Positions 9,046 through 20,700 are shown, counted from the stretch's first letter. The stretch is DNA of 64,000 bases from Dermatophagoides farinae (GCF_024713945.1 NW_027461519.1:124001-188000), one strand, 5' to 3'. Numbers and translations are program-made. The notes: a model not told the origin generated them from the sequence alone.

Positions 9046-9471
9046 TCATTTCATTAAATGGCTTTGTATTATAGTTAACATGTCTTCTAATTCTGAAGCT
9101 TGAAATCGTTTTTCATACGATTCTAAACAACAGCAAAGTTCTACCAATGATATGGGACAAGAGTTAGAAATTTGGCAAACATCAAATTTGGTTAATGACT
9201 TTTTGTATTCTAATAAATCTTTTATGCATGACGCCATATTTTCAAACGACTTCCATCTTATTGACAAACATACATTGCTTAGATATTCGTCTAATAAAAA
9301 ATTTAATCTCTGTTATGAGTTGCACTTACACCAGCTGAGTTTTGTTTGACCTACTCTGTAATCGTCAATACTTGAAAGTTGCAGATTTTTTTTTTCTAAC
9401 TCGTCCAGTCTTAGATAACCTTTTACCTCTAAGTTTACTAAGGCAACACTATTTACTACATTAGGTTTCAT
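9046..9471 (-). CDS. RPB4: RNA polymerase II subunit RPB4, two exons
   Basis: Exons on the minus strand are 9330-9471 and 9046-9290, giving 128 residues. RPB4 pairs with RPB7 in the stalk of RNA polymerase II. The C-terminal half matches the RPB4 HRDC-like fold: WKSFENMASCIKDLLEYKKS, then LTKFDVCQISNSCPISLVE, then ESYEKRFQASELEDMLTIIQ, aligning with the family's RFKNRE..., LANLCP... and LEGRFEDEELQQILDDIQ. Both exons lie in the same frame, interrupted by TAA, so an intron of a multiple of three is needed; GTAAGT...TATTAG of 39 nt fits. A 45-nt choice (GTAGGT...AACAG) also keeps frame, so the junction is not settled. It is divergent from RIO1 with 126 bases between starts. Confidence 0.8.
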
Positions 9472-9597
9472 AAATATTTTTTTTAACACGTACCTAATGT
9501 CACTATTTTTATAATAAGTGAATAAAATACAAGTATTGCTACTAAATTAATTAATTCCATTTTAGCATGTAGTTGATTTGAAAAACTCGCTTTTACA

Positions 9598-11469
9598 ATG
9601 GACTCTGATAGATATCTTCACAGAATTAAAAATGAATGGAAAAATGCAGAAAGCAAAGCATTCAACCCTCGTAATCGCGGCTTAACACAAGATACTCGAG
9701 CTACCAGAGAACGTGTTCTCGACCCTCGTACATTACAAATTCTTTCTAAGTTATCAAAAAATGGTTATTTTTATAAATTGAGCAACGTAATAAGCAGTGG
9801 AAAAGAAGCTATGGTGTATTGTGCACTGTCTAAAATAATGTTAAGCGACAGCTTGAAGCATATGGTGTTTGCTGCTAAAATATTTGGCACTTCCATTCTG
9901 GTATTCAGACATCGCCAGGACTATATTGAGTCTGAAAATCGATATAAGACTGGTTACAAATCTTGTTCTAATCCACGAAAAATGGTTAAGCAGTGGGCGG
10001 AAAAAGAATTTCGTAATATGCGTCGTCTTTTAGCATGTGGTGTTCGTTCTCCGATTCCAATTGCATTAAGAGGACACGTTATTATCATGTCTCTGATTGG
10101 ACACAATGAAAATCAAATAGCTCCTCGTTTAAAAGATTACAAAAGTGAAAATTTAATCGAATGGCTTCGTATTTACGTTGAAATTATAGTTTCTCTGCGC
10201 TTAATTTATCAGAATGTTCGTCTGGTTCATGGCGACTTCAATGAGTACAATATACTATATCATTCCGGACACCCTTACATTATTGACGTTAGTCAAAGTA
10301 CAGACCTTACGCACATTCATTCTGAAGCGTTTCTAAAACGAGATTGTTTGAGAATCACAGATTTTTTCAATTCAAAAGTAAACTTTGCTGAAATTGATAA
10401 TTTAGAATTGTCTGATGATTTAGAGATCGATTATTCATTTTTAGTGTCAAGAGAAGAAACTCTTTCCGATTCGGAAAACGAATCTTCGAATGCTAGCGGC
10501 TCTGAATCAGAGTTTTATTCAGAGTTAGAAGAAATTCTAGAAGAACAGCCAAAGACTGAAAATGCAAAACAAAATTGGGTAACTTACTTACAAGACACAG
10601 AACTTTACAACCAAGATAACCCTTGGCTGACGTTTGCAAATTCAGACGTTCCACTCGCTAACCAAATTAAAAAAATAAAACTGCTAGGTCCAAAAGAACT
10701 TTATCTATTTATCACTAATAAAGAAATTTTTTCCAATGTTGATGTAACTGATTTTAGTGATCTGAATTGGCCTGATTTCGATTTATCGTTTCGAACCAAA
10801 CAGTGGTCTGATCTCTCAAACGCATGTAGAATTATAAGTGACACCATATCTATGGACGCTAGTGAACAGAATAAACTCAAGTTGTTTGAAGTTATTGTAA
10901 CTAACAAAGCCAATACATCAAATTTGTTCACTATAGAACATTTGAATAACACAGCAACACAGTTTTCAGCAACATGCTTGCAAACTTTATTGTTATTAAC
11001 TGAATATCGAGATTTAATTACGAATACAGACAGCGTAGGCTTATTTATGAATTCATTGACGCCCGCTTCTCTGCATGAACTAAGCGCACTCGAAACACTT
11101 CAACTTTCTAAAGGAGGCGACAACGCCAAATTTAAGGAATATTTAGTTTCTAACACATGTCCAGTGCAAAACAAAAAAACAGATCAAGACCAAACGTCCT
11201 CTGACAGTGATCGTAGTTCAAATGCAACGGAATTAGAATTACAATCAACTAACGCTAATAAAGAAGCACTAATAAAATTTTGTCAGGAAAATAATTATTC
11301 TTTTGAAGATCAAAAGAAAATTTTAAGTTCATTTTCAGGCGTCATTCCTGAGGAAATCGACTCCAAAAAATGGAAACAGTTCATAAAAAGCTTTAACCAA
11401 GAACGAAGAAAATCTAAAATGAAAAAAAAAATAAAACAGCGTAAAATAAAAAAAACAAAGCATCGCTGA
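9598..11469 (+). CDS. RIO1: RIO1-family atypical protein kinase
   Basis: The 623-residue product is a RIO1 kinase/ATPase, which drives late maturation of the 40S ribosomal subunit in the cytoplasm. The nucleotide loop SSGKEAMVY lies near residues 67-75 and the hinge and substrate region AAKIFGTSILVFRHRQDY near 97-114. The NPRKMVKQWAEKEFRNMRRL block is near 125-145. The catalytic loop HGDFNEYN has Asp213 and Asn218, and the metal-binding IDVSQS has Asp230. After the kinase domain there is a roughly 330-residue extension that is acidic and serine-rich (DSENESSNASGSESE near 295-310) and ends in a strongly basic tail (KMKKKIKQRKIKKTKHR). Basic tails are usual in RIO1. The length exceeds yeast RIO1 mainly through this linker. 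No intron is seen. Confidence 0.95.
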   Translation: MDSDRYLHRIKNEWKNAESKAFNPRNRGLTQDTRATRERVLDPRTLQILSKLSKNGYFYKLSNVISSGKEAMVYCALSKIMLSDSLKHMVFAAKIFGTSILVFRHRQDYIESENRYKTGYKSCSNPRKMVKQWAEKEFRNMRRLLACGVRSPIPIALRGHVIIMSLIGHNENQIAPRLKDYKSENLIEWLRIYVEIIVSLRLIYQNVRLVHGDFNEYNILYHSGHPYIIDVSQSTDLTHIHSEAFLKRDCLRITDFFNSKVNFAEIDNLELSDDLEIDYSFLVSREETLSDSENESSNASGSESEFYSELEEILEEQPKTENAKQNWVTYLQDTELYNQDNPWLTFANSDVPLANQIKKIKLLGPKELYLFITNKEIFSNVDVTDFSDLNWPDFDLSFRTKQWSDLSNACRIISDTISMDASEQNKLKLFEVIVTNKANTSNLFTIEHLNNTATQFSATCLQTLLLLTEYRDLITNTDSVGLFMNSLTPASLHELSALETLQLSKGGDNAKFKEYLVSNTCPVQNKKTDQDQTSSDSDRSSNATELELQSTNANKEALIKFCQENNYSFEDQKKILSSFSGVIPEEIDSKKWKQFIKSFNQERRKSKMKKKIKQRKIKKTKHR

Positions 11470-11500
11470 TCAAATTTATTTTTATATTACCCGTAATTCT

Positions 11501-12168
11501 ATGAGATCGTTCCATAAATTTATATTCTTTTCTCTACTATATAAGTTTTCATCTAATTCAAAACCAGCGTCAACATTGGACGATATATTTAAAATCATTC
11601 ACGGATTAGAAAACATAGATCCGCAAAACAAAATTCCTGTTTACCAACAAGCTTCTTCTTTTGATCAGATACGGTATATGAGTTATTTAGACCCAAAACA
11701 TAACCTTGATCGGGGAATAATAATAGCGATAAACAACCGAATTGATGATATAGATAAAAATTTAATTGAGGGACTGGAAGATTTACAATCTATTAGTACA
11801 GCTACAAGCCCAAAGGCTATGATAGCCAAGAGCGAAATAGAGAAATTAATTGATGGGAGCTTAGAGTTAACGAAGATCCTGCCAGAACGTAAGTCCTTAT
11901 TTTCAATTACTTTTAGACTTGCTTGCTTTTGCTCCAAACCAGTTAAAAAACCAAACTTATCAAACAGTCGATACGTCGACTTTCATTGGAAAAATCGAAA
12001 TTTTACGCGTCTTAAAGGTAAGTTTTATTAATAATTTATTTTTAGAATTTGGACATATTAGCTGGCAAAAGCAGTCAAAACCAGAATTTATCTGAAAAAC
12101 AAATTAAAAACTTATATTATAAATTAATTAATGATGTTAACCAAAAAAGATCAATAAGAAGCACATAA
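11501..12168 (+). CDS. Hypothetical protein, three exons
   Basis: Exons 11501-11888, 11917-12017 and 12046-12168 join into a 203-residue product. Both introns are exactly 28 nt and run GTAAGT to TTTAG. Each is needed, because reading through shifts frame and stops early. The N-terminus (MRSFHKFIFFSLLYKFSS) is hydrophobic and could be a signal peptide or anchor. The rest is mostly helical and polar, with segments such as IDDIDKNLIEGLEDLQ and EKQIKNLYYKLINDVNQKR. I recognise no domain. The gene starts 31 bases after RIO1, in the same direction. Confidence 0.7.
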
Positions 12169-12294
12169 ATAAAATAAACTAATATAACTGTAAAAAGACT
12201 AGCCAACGCTGAACTATATCGAAGTTTAGCAGTGACATAAAGTCGAATAATGAATTATTAAAAATTTTTACACAATTGATGTGAAGCATGTTTG

Positions 12295-12871
12295 CTATTT
12301 GTAGGTAAATTGGGAAGAAATCTTAGGTATGTTTGTACGCGTGACGACGGTAGGATGTTCGCATTGACCGTTTGTCATACGGGCGATATGTAACAATTTT
12401 TCTTTTTCCTTCCTAAATCGTCTGACATTCATTGCGATATCGTTAAACAGTTTGTTTATGCGAACTTTATGACCGGGTAACCAATTAGTTTTATTAAACT
12501 TTTCGATCTCTTCTAAGCTCTCAATGTTTAAAACACACAACGTGTCTAAAGTATCGAACCCGGCGTTTGTAAAATGAGCAGCTACCTCAACAGGAAGCTT
12601 GTAAAATCGGAAAAATTCCGCAACTAGTAAACGTTCTTGTTGCAGCTCCGGAGACGCAAACCATATCGACGCAAAACCTGCAAGATTTTGAGGATAATTC
12701 TTGCACAAGAAATCCACTATAAAAAAAATCGGGTTTGTCGGTTCATTTTTAATAATTTCCTAAAACTAGTTCATGTTGAGTACCTACATCGTTTAGAATC
12801 TCAAAAAGTCTTTTCAAGCTGTCGTGATATTCAACTCTAGGTTTATGTTGTTTACTCTGTACTGAGACCAT
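12295..12871 (-). CDS. RIIa/DPY30-like docking motif plus SAM-like domain protein, two exons
   Basis: Exons on the minus strand are 12788-12871 and 12295-12759, giving 182 residues; the 28-nt intron is GTAGGT...TTTAG. Residues about 16-50 (YHDSLKRLFEILND, then EIIKNEPTNPIFFIVDFLCK) follow the RIIa/DPY30 dimerisation-docking pattern, in which two helices are joined by a Pro-containing turn. Residues about 70-135 resemble a SAM domain: FFRFYKLPVEVAAHFTNAGF, DTLDTLCVLNIESLEEIE, LPGHKVRINKLFNDI. Small proteins with RIIa or SAM modules often scaffold kinases or axonemal structures, so a flagellar or signalling scaffold is possible but not shown. The domain pairing is inferred from pattern alone. 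The tail is basic and ends in TYK. Confidence 0.7.
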
Positions 12872-13013
12872 TGCACACAAGTCAAAAATTCCGGGTGCGA
12901 AAAAAAATATGCCCTAATCATAAAAGAAAACATACTTACATACTTATCTTTGCATCCGTGTCTTCGAGACTAAGTTTTTACTTTGATGCCCACATAAATA
13001 TACACGTTAAATA

Positions 13014-13853
13014 TTAGAGATCTGATAAAGCGCGCTTTGATTTAGCCTTTTTTTCTTTGAGTTTTTTTTCTAATTTATTATTGACCTCGATAACTCGTTC
13101 AATCAAAGCTAGAATGTGGTTTTTATCTATTTCTTCCCTAGTCTCAAAGTTGATAGACTGAGTCTTCTTAAACTGGGCTTGTAGGTTTTTAGTTTTATTG
13201 ATAATACCGTCTGTTTGATTCATTCCCACCAACAAGTTACTTATTGTAGATTTAATAATTTCCTCAGAGTGAGAATCATCCCTGTGACTGTAGTTGTGGT
13301 TTGCATTAGAATTAATCTTCAAATAAACTTTAAAAATTTTCCACGATAATATAGTAGAGCGTTCGCGTAAAACGTTGAACTTAGAAACAATTTCGTCGTT
13401 TATCTTTGACTTTAAGTTGATTATTGACGTTTGGTAGTTTTTTATATCTTCAATAAAAACTTCACAAAATTTATGCTGGTTTAAGCATTTTACTAGTAAT
13501 CTGTCGTAATCCAATACAATTTCACCAAAGGTGTACCCGTCGTTGTTTCGTAAAGCACTATTTTTCTCTTCGATATACTTTGTTGCTAATTTAGGTAGAT
13601 AGTTCGAAACAACTGCATCACAGAGATTTTGATTAGCAAGAGCAGTAGTTGGATTGTCAGCTCTATTCCAAAAAAAAGCAGTTCTACGACACAAATCAAA
13701 CAATTGCTGTTCAAGCGCAGATAGCTTTTCGACAATTTGAGTTAACACGTATCGGTGAACAACTGTAGCGCACTGAATTTTATCCAGCAGACTGGAAACC
13801 AGAGGAGCATAATTAGACGTCTCAGAATATATTAACTGATCTGAGTGATTCAT
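13014..13853 (-). CDS. Coiled-coil hypothetical protein
   Basis: This 279-residue protein starts at the first in-frame ATG (MNHSDQLIYSE). It is helical throughout, with heptad-like stretches around residues 30-60 (LTQIVEKLSALEQQLFDLC) and near 230-270 (ILALIERVIEVNNKLEKKLKEK). It finishes in a lysine-rich tail (KEKKAKSKRALSDL). No catalytic motif, signal peptide or membrane segment is visible. A structural or tethering role is plausible but unproven, and I do not recognise the family. It is divergent from the gene beginning at 14239. Confidence 0.65.
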   Translation of the reverse strand: MNHSDQLIYSETSNYAPLVSSLLDKIQCATVVHRYVLTQIVEKLSALEQQLFDLCRRTAFFWNRADNPTTALANQNLCDAVVSNYLPKLATKYIEEKNSALRNNDGYTFGEIVLDYDRLLVKCLNQHKFCEVFIEDIKNYQTSIINLKSKINDEIVSKFNVLRERSTILSWKIFKVYLKINSNANHNYSHRDDSHSEEIIKSTISNLLVGMNQTDGIINKTKNLQAQFKKTQSINFETREEIDKNHILALIERVIEVNNKLEKKLKEKKAKSKRALSDL

Positions 13854-14238
13854 AACAAGCACAAACTATAACATTAAAGTGCAAACTTATTAATTATTTA
13901 ACTACTTTTCTAAACTTTGGATAGCCTAACTCCAACAGAAATAAATTGATAGCGACACAAAAAAGTTTTTTAACAGTTGAGCAAATAATTTAAAATTTTC
14001 AACAAAAATGAGCTATTATTTTATTATTATTTAAGTATTAAATTAGATTTTTGTAAATGAAAATTTCAAATCGAAAATAATAATTGAATTGTTCCGCCCT
14101 GTGAGCAATCAATATTTAGATGTATTTGAGTTTTACCGTGTAACGAATGAATTCAAAAAAAGATAATTAATAATTTAAAGGTCAATCTAACGAATTAGTA
14201 TCGTTTAACTATTTGTTTTATCTATTCTATATATTATA
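13854..14238. other. Divergent intergenic region
   Basis: This AT-rich stretch of about 385 bases lies between two genes that read away from each other, so it carries both upstream regions. A slightly GC-richer patch occurs at 14094-14103 (CCGCCCTGTG). I find no open frame, tRNA or repeat in it. Confidence 0.4.
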
Positions 14239-15080
14239 ATGTCTGATATCATAACTCAATTTTACACCAATGTAGTAAGTTTTCCACGCTGAAAATTCAC
14301 TAGAAACTTTCTCATCCATTACGGTTATTTAAACAAGAACTCAACAAGCTCAGTTTTTCTAACTTTATCAACATTTCAGATAATATAATTAAAATACTTA
14401 GTTCTCACAAAAGGCTAAATTTAGAAACTGTGATTGAGATAATACTTGAAAATTGTGTTCACAACATGAAGATAATATCATTACTTGCGGATTTATTACT
14501 TATAATTGATATAAATTTTTTCAATTCCAAGGAATCTAGTTCGATGTTAGAAGAAAAAATAATGAAATACATTAAAAAACAAAAAGAATTATACACAGTA
14601 ATACAACTGTCAACGAATCAAGAAAAATTAACTGAAAAAAAATGCTTACTTTTGATTGAAGCTGAGGTTCCACTTCACAATTTATATCTGTTACTAGTCC
14701 ATCTATTTTGCCGATCGTTAATTAGCAGGAAATACACTAAAAGTGTTATTTTAGAATTAGACGAATTAGCAACAAAAAATAATTTTTTTCGCTGTATTAT
14801 TTCAGACATAGTTGAAGTATTGCACAACTCTGGTATAGGCCTAACTGATGTACTTGAAAGCTATAACAATTTGAACTGTGGTGTCGTTCCCACGCAGATA
14901 CAAGAAGTGAACAGACGATGGACGGTTCAGCAAAACTTGAAAAGAGTGGCTACTACTATTGAAATTTCACAATATATTCAAGTCCGGTACTGCCAAATAG
15001 AAAAAAAACTAGAACTATGCACTGAAAACGAAAAAATGGTTCAGTTTGACAACCCATTATTCCATTCTAGCAGTGAATAA
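14239..15080 (+). CDS. Hypothetical helical protein, two exons
   Basis: Exon 1 (14239-14274) encodes only 12 residues, MSDIITQFYTNV, and joins after a 29-nt intron (GTAAGT...CACTAG) to exon 2 (14304-15080), giving 270 residues. Without the small first exon the frame has no ATG upstream of the body. The protein is strongly alpha-helical with long leucine and isoleucine runs (KIISLLADLLLIIDINFF, HNLYLLLVHLFCRSL) that look like helical-repeat packing rather than membrane spans. The C-terminal 40 residues are polar. I recognise no family. It converges with YIF1, whose stop is 47 bases away. Confidence 0.65.
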
Positions 15081-15127
15081 AATCATTCAACTTGATGTAC
15101 AATCTAACAGTAAAACGATCAATGTAT

Positions 15128-15957
15128 TTACCTGGGTATAAACATGTACGCCAGGAAGGAATCGAATATACACAACAGCAAACGCATACTTTTCAATATG
15201 CTATTGAATGATTTATTCTTATAATTATAAGTGCGGTTGTTATTCAACCTTGAAGAATTATCATAGCGTGATTCATCGACGCTACCATAACAGATGTACC
15301 CCAATACTACGTAAATTAAAACGTTCAAAGTAATCAACATTATAAGGTTTAAAACTATGTTCAATGTTCCTTTGATTACAATATTAACAAGATTTAAAAT
15401 TGTTGCACTGCCAGAAGTTTCTATTTTTTAACTTACTATAAGAATTTATGACTGCATACAATGGAGATTGCGAAAAGATTATTTACACTTCGAGTTTTAT
15501 CTGTACACATCCAAAATATCAATGCTTCAATAGCTATGCTTGTAAATACCAAACTCATTCTCCTGTTTATCATCAGTGGAGTAAAGCTATTTTTAATACT
15601 TTTTGCAACCGCATACGAGCAAACATAAGACAAAGAGTTCATCAGCGGTATGTACAAATCTTGTGTTAATAGTACTTTTCGTTTTTCTTTTCGGAACATC
15701 CATAAATACGGAAAAAACAGACATAAATATCTGTAAAAAATCTCTGAATTTGTCACGAAAAAATACGGGTAGATAAATTGTAAAAGTTGATTATAAAAAC
15801 TGTTCACTCGATTTTTTATACTATTGGCCGTAGCATTAAAAAACCCTTCGTTTGCTAAACCTTGTGACAAATACGATTTTGAAATCGAGTAAAGAGTATT
15901 GTTCATTGTGTTTTGTAGCGTGTCCTTTATTTGTTCTTCAGCATATCGAGGATCCAT
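15128..15957 (-). CDS. YIF1: YIF1-family Golgi/ER membrane protein, two exons
   Basis: Minus-strand exons are 15437-15957 and 15128-15407, joined over a 29-nt intron (GTAAGT...GGCAG), giving 266 residues. YIF1 forms a complex with YIP1 in ER-Golgi vesicle traffic. A soluble N-terminal half precedes the family signature: RYLCLFFPYLWMF, then KVLLTQDLYIPLMNSLSYV near residues 96-114, equivalent to the APDLYIPFMA region of YIF1. About five hydrophobic helices follow, spread over both exons (the last near LLLCIFDSFLAYMFI). The N-terminus carries the amphipathic helix (QGLANEGFFNATANSIKNRV) seen in this family. The exon 2 piece alone would look like an unrelated small membrane protein. Confidence 0.8.
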
Positions 15958-16140
15958 CGCTTATTAATAAAGTAAGATTGAGTATTTGTGACAATAATCT
16001 TACTTTTTTAAAATGTCTAAATTACTAAATCTTGTTTAAAAAAATATTATTTCATATTTAAAAAATATGACCACACAAAGAGTATCAAAAATTTCTTGAT
16101 CAACATAATTGTATGTTCAACAAATTTATTATAATATAAG

Positions 16141-17523
16141 ATGTATGAAGAACTAAAGATCAGAACTAAATTCACTAAAAAGCTACGAATCGATAAAGAA
16201 ATTAAAAATCCTGATCCTCATTTCAGCAACAATAGTACAACCAAGAATTACAATTACACTCAGCTTAAAAAAAATAATTATCAAGACGTAGATCGTAAAA
16301 ACAAAAATATAGACCGGCAACCTGAAAATTTTTTACGTACAGTTAATTTTAAATCTACATATTTTAATCAAAATTACATAAAAACGCCTCCAAGTGCCAA
16401 AAGACAAAATGTAATAAAGCCTCCAAATTCTTTTTACGTTAATAAAGAATTAGGTCCTTTGCTATCGGAGCGTCGAGATCTGCTACAACAAACTTTTTCA
16501 TGCACACCGAACAATTTAAAAATAATACGACAAATAAGTTTAAACGGATGTTCACCCTATAAAAACAAATATGTTACTTCCCCTTCTTATGTCCTTGTAA
16601 ATGCAATTATAAATGACGTTCCTGAAATTTTGCATACAGAACTCAAGCTTAACAATAGATGTTTAGACACAGTAATCGAAATACCGGCATATGCATTGCC
16701 ATTAATAAATAAAAAACACATTCAATTAAACATGTTACAGTTAGCTGTGAAACGTGCTTCTATTAAAATATTTCAAGAACTGATTTCCAAAGGCGCAGAT
16801 ATATTTACTGTATCAGTAGAGGGTAAAAATTTACTGCAGGAATATTTCACACCTTTACCTCGAGAATTTGAAAATTGTAATGCTCTAAATTTGCATCAAT
16901 ATAAACTTTATAATGATAAAATTGAGAATAATGAAAATTCTCTCAGTTTATATTCATCTTGTACTCCTAGTATTGAACCGTTTGAGACTGTATCATTAAA
17001 AATGGGTTTATGTGCGTGTTTCGATTCCTTACATAATAATAATCAAGATACATTTACAAATCAATTTCAAATCATCATGTTGCTTATAAAATCTGGTGTG
17101 TCACTTTTCAGTAAAAATACATATAACTACTCGGCTTATTCCTGCATGTTATTATGGCAAAAACAAGCTCAGAGAGAACAACAAAACATTAGTTTATGCT
17201 ATTCAAGCCAGGTCTCAGCTGATGTCACAAACGCTTTATGCAACTTAATTCAGTTCATCCTTGATTTTATCAAAATTTATTTAATCACAAAAGATATCTT
17301 GATTAAAAAAAAAATTAAATGTGCAAACATCTTGAAATCTTCTAAGAACGCGTTTCAAGATTTCCAACTTTCAATCGATCATTCTGACTTAGAAAGATTA
17401 TATCTTGATTATGTTAAAAATGCAGAGGCCTGTATATTTACTAGTAATCTCAAACAAAAGAGAGTTTGCCTTCCAGCATTAATACAAATTAAGATAGCGG
17501 AATATTTAGGACTAGTTATATAA
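16141..17523 (+). CDS. Hypothetical protein with ankyrin-like repeats
   Basis: The 460-residue product begins with about 110 basic, asparagine-rich residues that are probably disordered. Around residues 200-232 the sequence LNMLQLAVKRASIKIFQELI followed by SKGADIFTVSVEGKNLL has the helix-turn-helix layout of an ankyrin repeat. A second possible repeat near 305-345 includes IMLLIKSGVSLFSKN and then YSAYSCMLLWQKQAQ. The C-terminal third is helical and ends with LPALIQIKIAEYLGLVI, reminiscent of a SOCS-box-like tail though not diagnostic. I recognise no named orthologue. Protein interaction is the most that can be inferred. Confidence 0.6.
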   Translation: MYEELKIRTKFTKKLRIDKEIKNPDPHFSNNSTTKNYNYTQLKKNNYQDVDRKNKNIDRQPENFLRTVNFKSTYFNQNYIKTPPSAKRQNVIKPPNSFYVNKELGPLLSERRDLLQQTFSCTPNNLKIIRQISLNGCSPYKNKYVTSPSYVLVNAIINDVPEILHTELKLNNRCLDTVIEIPAYALPLINKKHIQLNMLQLAVKRASIKIFQELISKGADIFTVSVEGKNLLQEYFTPLPREFENCNALNLHQYKLYNDKIENNENSLSLYSSCTPSIEPFETVSLKMGLCACFDSLHNNNQDTFTNQFQIIMLLIKSGVSLFSKNTYNYSAYSCMLLWQKQAQREQQNISLCYSSQVSADVTNALCNLIQFILDFIKIYLITKDILIKKKIKCANILKSSKNAFQDFQLSIDHSDLERLYLDYVKNAEACIFTSNLKQKRVCLPALIQIKIAEYLGLVI

Positions 17524-17700
17524 TATCTTAAAATGAAATAAAACGATAAATTTTATATATTAAAGCAGGTGTTATGACAGTTTTTTCAAGCTTCGAAGAT
17601 AAATATTTTGGTTTATTAACAAGAGATATTACGCACACTTCATAAAAAATTAAATGACTTTTTATAAGATTTCTCTCAAAAGAGAACTTCGATTCAGCAA

Positions 17701-20700
17701 ATGCAAATTTTAAAGATATATATTTTATTATGTAGTACATTGAAAGCACATATCACCCCATGTTCTAATCTCATATATAATAAAAATCGAACCCAACTAC
17801 TTAAAACTATAAAGAATGATTTTATTGGTTGTGAGAAAGATATTTATAGAGTTTACATTCAAGAAGGCGACACTCATAATGCTTCTTCGCTCGAAGAAGT
17901 AAAAATTTGGCCAAAACGCATTCATTACTGTTCCGAAGCCAAGCCATGTGAAATAGCCGTTCAAGGGCAATATCTCGATAAAGGAGACATGTTTATAGTA
18001 ATTCCTTATACCAGTGACTGTGGAACTAAAAACACCCCCGTTTTTTCAAAAGCAGTTTTGGATAATATTATCATTTATGATCTTAGTGAATACGTTATAA
18101 CAGACGATTCATCGCACAATTCGACATATCATGTTGCTACCTTCAAAATTGACTTGCCTGATTATGTTAAAAACGCTAAAATATGTTATTTAACAAAGAA
18201 ATCGCTTTTAAATACTTCAGAAACTGATATAAATAACATAAGCTCTGATTATTTTTGGCAAGAAGCAGGCGCAATTCAAATTAGACCAGATGTTTTGTTT
18301 CAGTGTGATTTTAAACATCAAAACTTTGAAGAATATGGAATAAAAATTATTCAACACGAAAGAGATCTAAATTTAATTTGGACAATCAGCAATCCACTAG
18401 CTAGATTAATTGAAACTGAACCTAAAAATATTGATAACGTAGATCATTTACAACTCGCGGTTTATGATATAGATAATCAACGAAAAACTGACCTTGTTAC
18501 TGAATCTAATAATAATAACTACGCTCTTTTTCGTAATCCAGGTTATATTGGATCCGGGCATCTTGCTTCATTGCTCTTACCTCCTTTAATTTTATCTGAT
18601 GAAGATTATTGTTTAGAGTTTTATTATTACATGAATGGAGTGGACACGAATAGTTTAGAGATTAGTTACTTTACAAAAGAGGTAGGAAATAAATCCTTGA
18701 AACCAAAGTCGTCAGTTGTCAATTACTTATGGAAGGAAAATGGTAATAAAGGTTCACAGTGGAATCAGGCAAGGATAAATTTAAAACTGATTAGAAAGCA
18801 AATGATAAACATTTTTATTACAGCCACTTCTGGTCTTTCTGAGCTAGCCTCTATAGCATTCAAGGATATTCATATATCAGAAGGCAAATGTGCGAGCCAG
18901 AATCTTTTAACGCAGAATAATTTTTCAACAAACGATTATTCAATTTGTGGAGAGGCAAGAATGATGGCAAGTTATTTTCCCCAAAATAAACATTGGACTA
19001 TAGATGGAGCATTGTCATGTAGTGGACGAGGTTCTTCTCTTCTTGCAGTTACAGGAATCTGGGTTAAATGTTGTCTTCCATCATTTGGTAACTATATTGT
19101 TCGCTTTAACGATACTTCAAAGGAAGGTTGGTTAGATAGTTTATTTGAACTAAAATTTTTCAACAAAAAATATACTGTAATGAAAAACTTTAACAAGTCT
19201 GATAACACGATAGCAATCGATATTACAATTGGAACAATATATATTTTAAATTTGGAATACCATCCACAGACTATTATCATTCAAGTAAGAACTTTATATC
19301 CAAATTTGAAGGTCTATTGTGGGCTTGCAGAAGCTATGAAAAACGAGTCTGTTAGATTTCCAATACCAACACGAGAAATATTAAAAGAATATGGTGTTCA
19401 AGCAAACAAAATAAGTGAAGTAAACAATGATACTTTGACAGTTGAAATAACTGGTTCTTTTGTGAAGGAAAATATCATTTTTGATGTTTATTGTTATTCT
19501 GAAGTTGTAGATAGCAGCGAAATTAAAAATTATATGGCATTTAGCGAGACTAGCATAGAAAATCTAGAAATGACAAATGAAGAGATCGCGGCGACCAGAA
19601 GACGAATCATAACTGATACAAGTCCCACACAACTGAGTTTATTAGAAATTACATACCAAGATACAACAGTTAATATTACGCTAAAAGTAGATGAAAAATC
19701 AATAGTATGGTGTTACACACTTCCTATAAATAGTTCTGTTCAAATTAATAACGATATGATAAGAAGTCTCGGTGTTCAACTCAACTATCCCGCCGCTACT
19801 ACGCAAAATTTTGTTTTTAAAAACTTAAAAATAAACACCATTTATCAATTGTATTGTACAGCACAAGATTTTGCCTATCCTAAAAAAAACATAACACCCA
19901 ATGAAATTGCTAAAATTCCTATGAAAGATATTAACGGTAAATCCGTTAATATATTAATTCAAAATCACGTTCCGAAACTAACTATAACACGTGTAGTTGT
20001 TGTGAATCATGGTTTTGATCTTTCCGTTCAAACGGATACGGCGGGTATAGTTTATTGTGCAGCTTCAAAAGCAAAACGATCGCCTCCTAGTCTAGCAAAT
20101 GTGCTTGAAGTAGCTTCTTTCGTTCGTTTCGAAGAAAGTGATGCAGACATTAATTTAGCATCTGAGAATATACTTAAAATCAGAGGAGTAGAACCCAATG
20201 TTCAGTATAAAATATATTGTATTGCCTCTGATTTGAACAAAGAAAATTATACAAGTGAATCCGAAATGATAACAAATACCCTGTCAATAACTAGTTATGG
20301 AAACTTTTGTAAGGCCGAAGTATATCCGAAACTCTTTAGCCGAACGACAGAAAAAACTCCCTTCGATCCCATAACAACCGAAGAAGAAGTTTTGGTGAAA
20401 AGTTTTTTAGCAAACTCGTCAGACTGGAATGTTGAATTGATTTATCGAATCGATTTATTCCTTGATAAAAAAAAAATTTATGATTATTACGATAATAGAA
20501 GTGAACTACCAGATCGATATGCCCGAGTGCGTTTAGGTCGTTGTTTGTCCGATCATGGATTCTACGAGCAATTAGTTGTTGGTCCACTTAACGCTAACAA
20601 AATGGAATGGCGTCGCATTGCAAATCCTAGAAAAACTTCTTGTTCCGGATATAAAACCGATGGTATATTTGGTCGTAGACTTAATAATGAAAATCACTCT

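Noticed and set aside
9152-9349. A 65-codon plus-strand ORF.
   Set aside because: It lies opposite RPB4, whose family match is clear.
15448-15669. A 73-codon plus-strand ORF.
   Set aside because: It is antisense to the first exon of YIF1.
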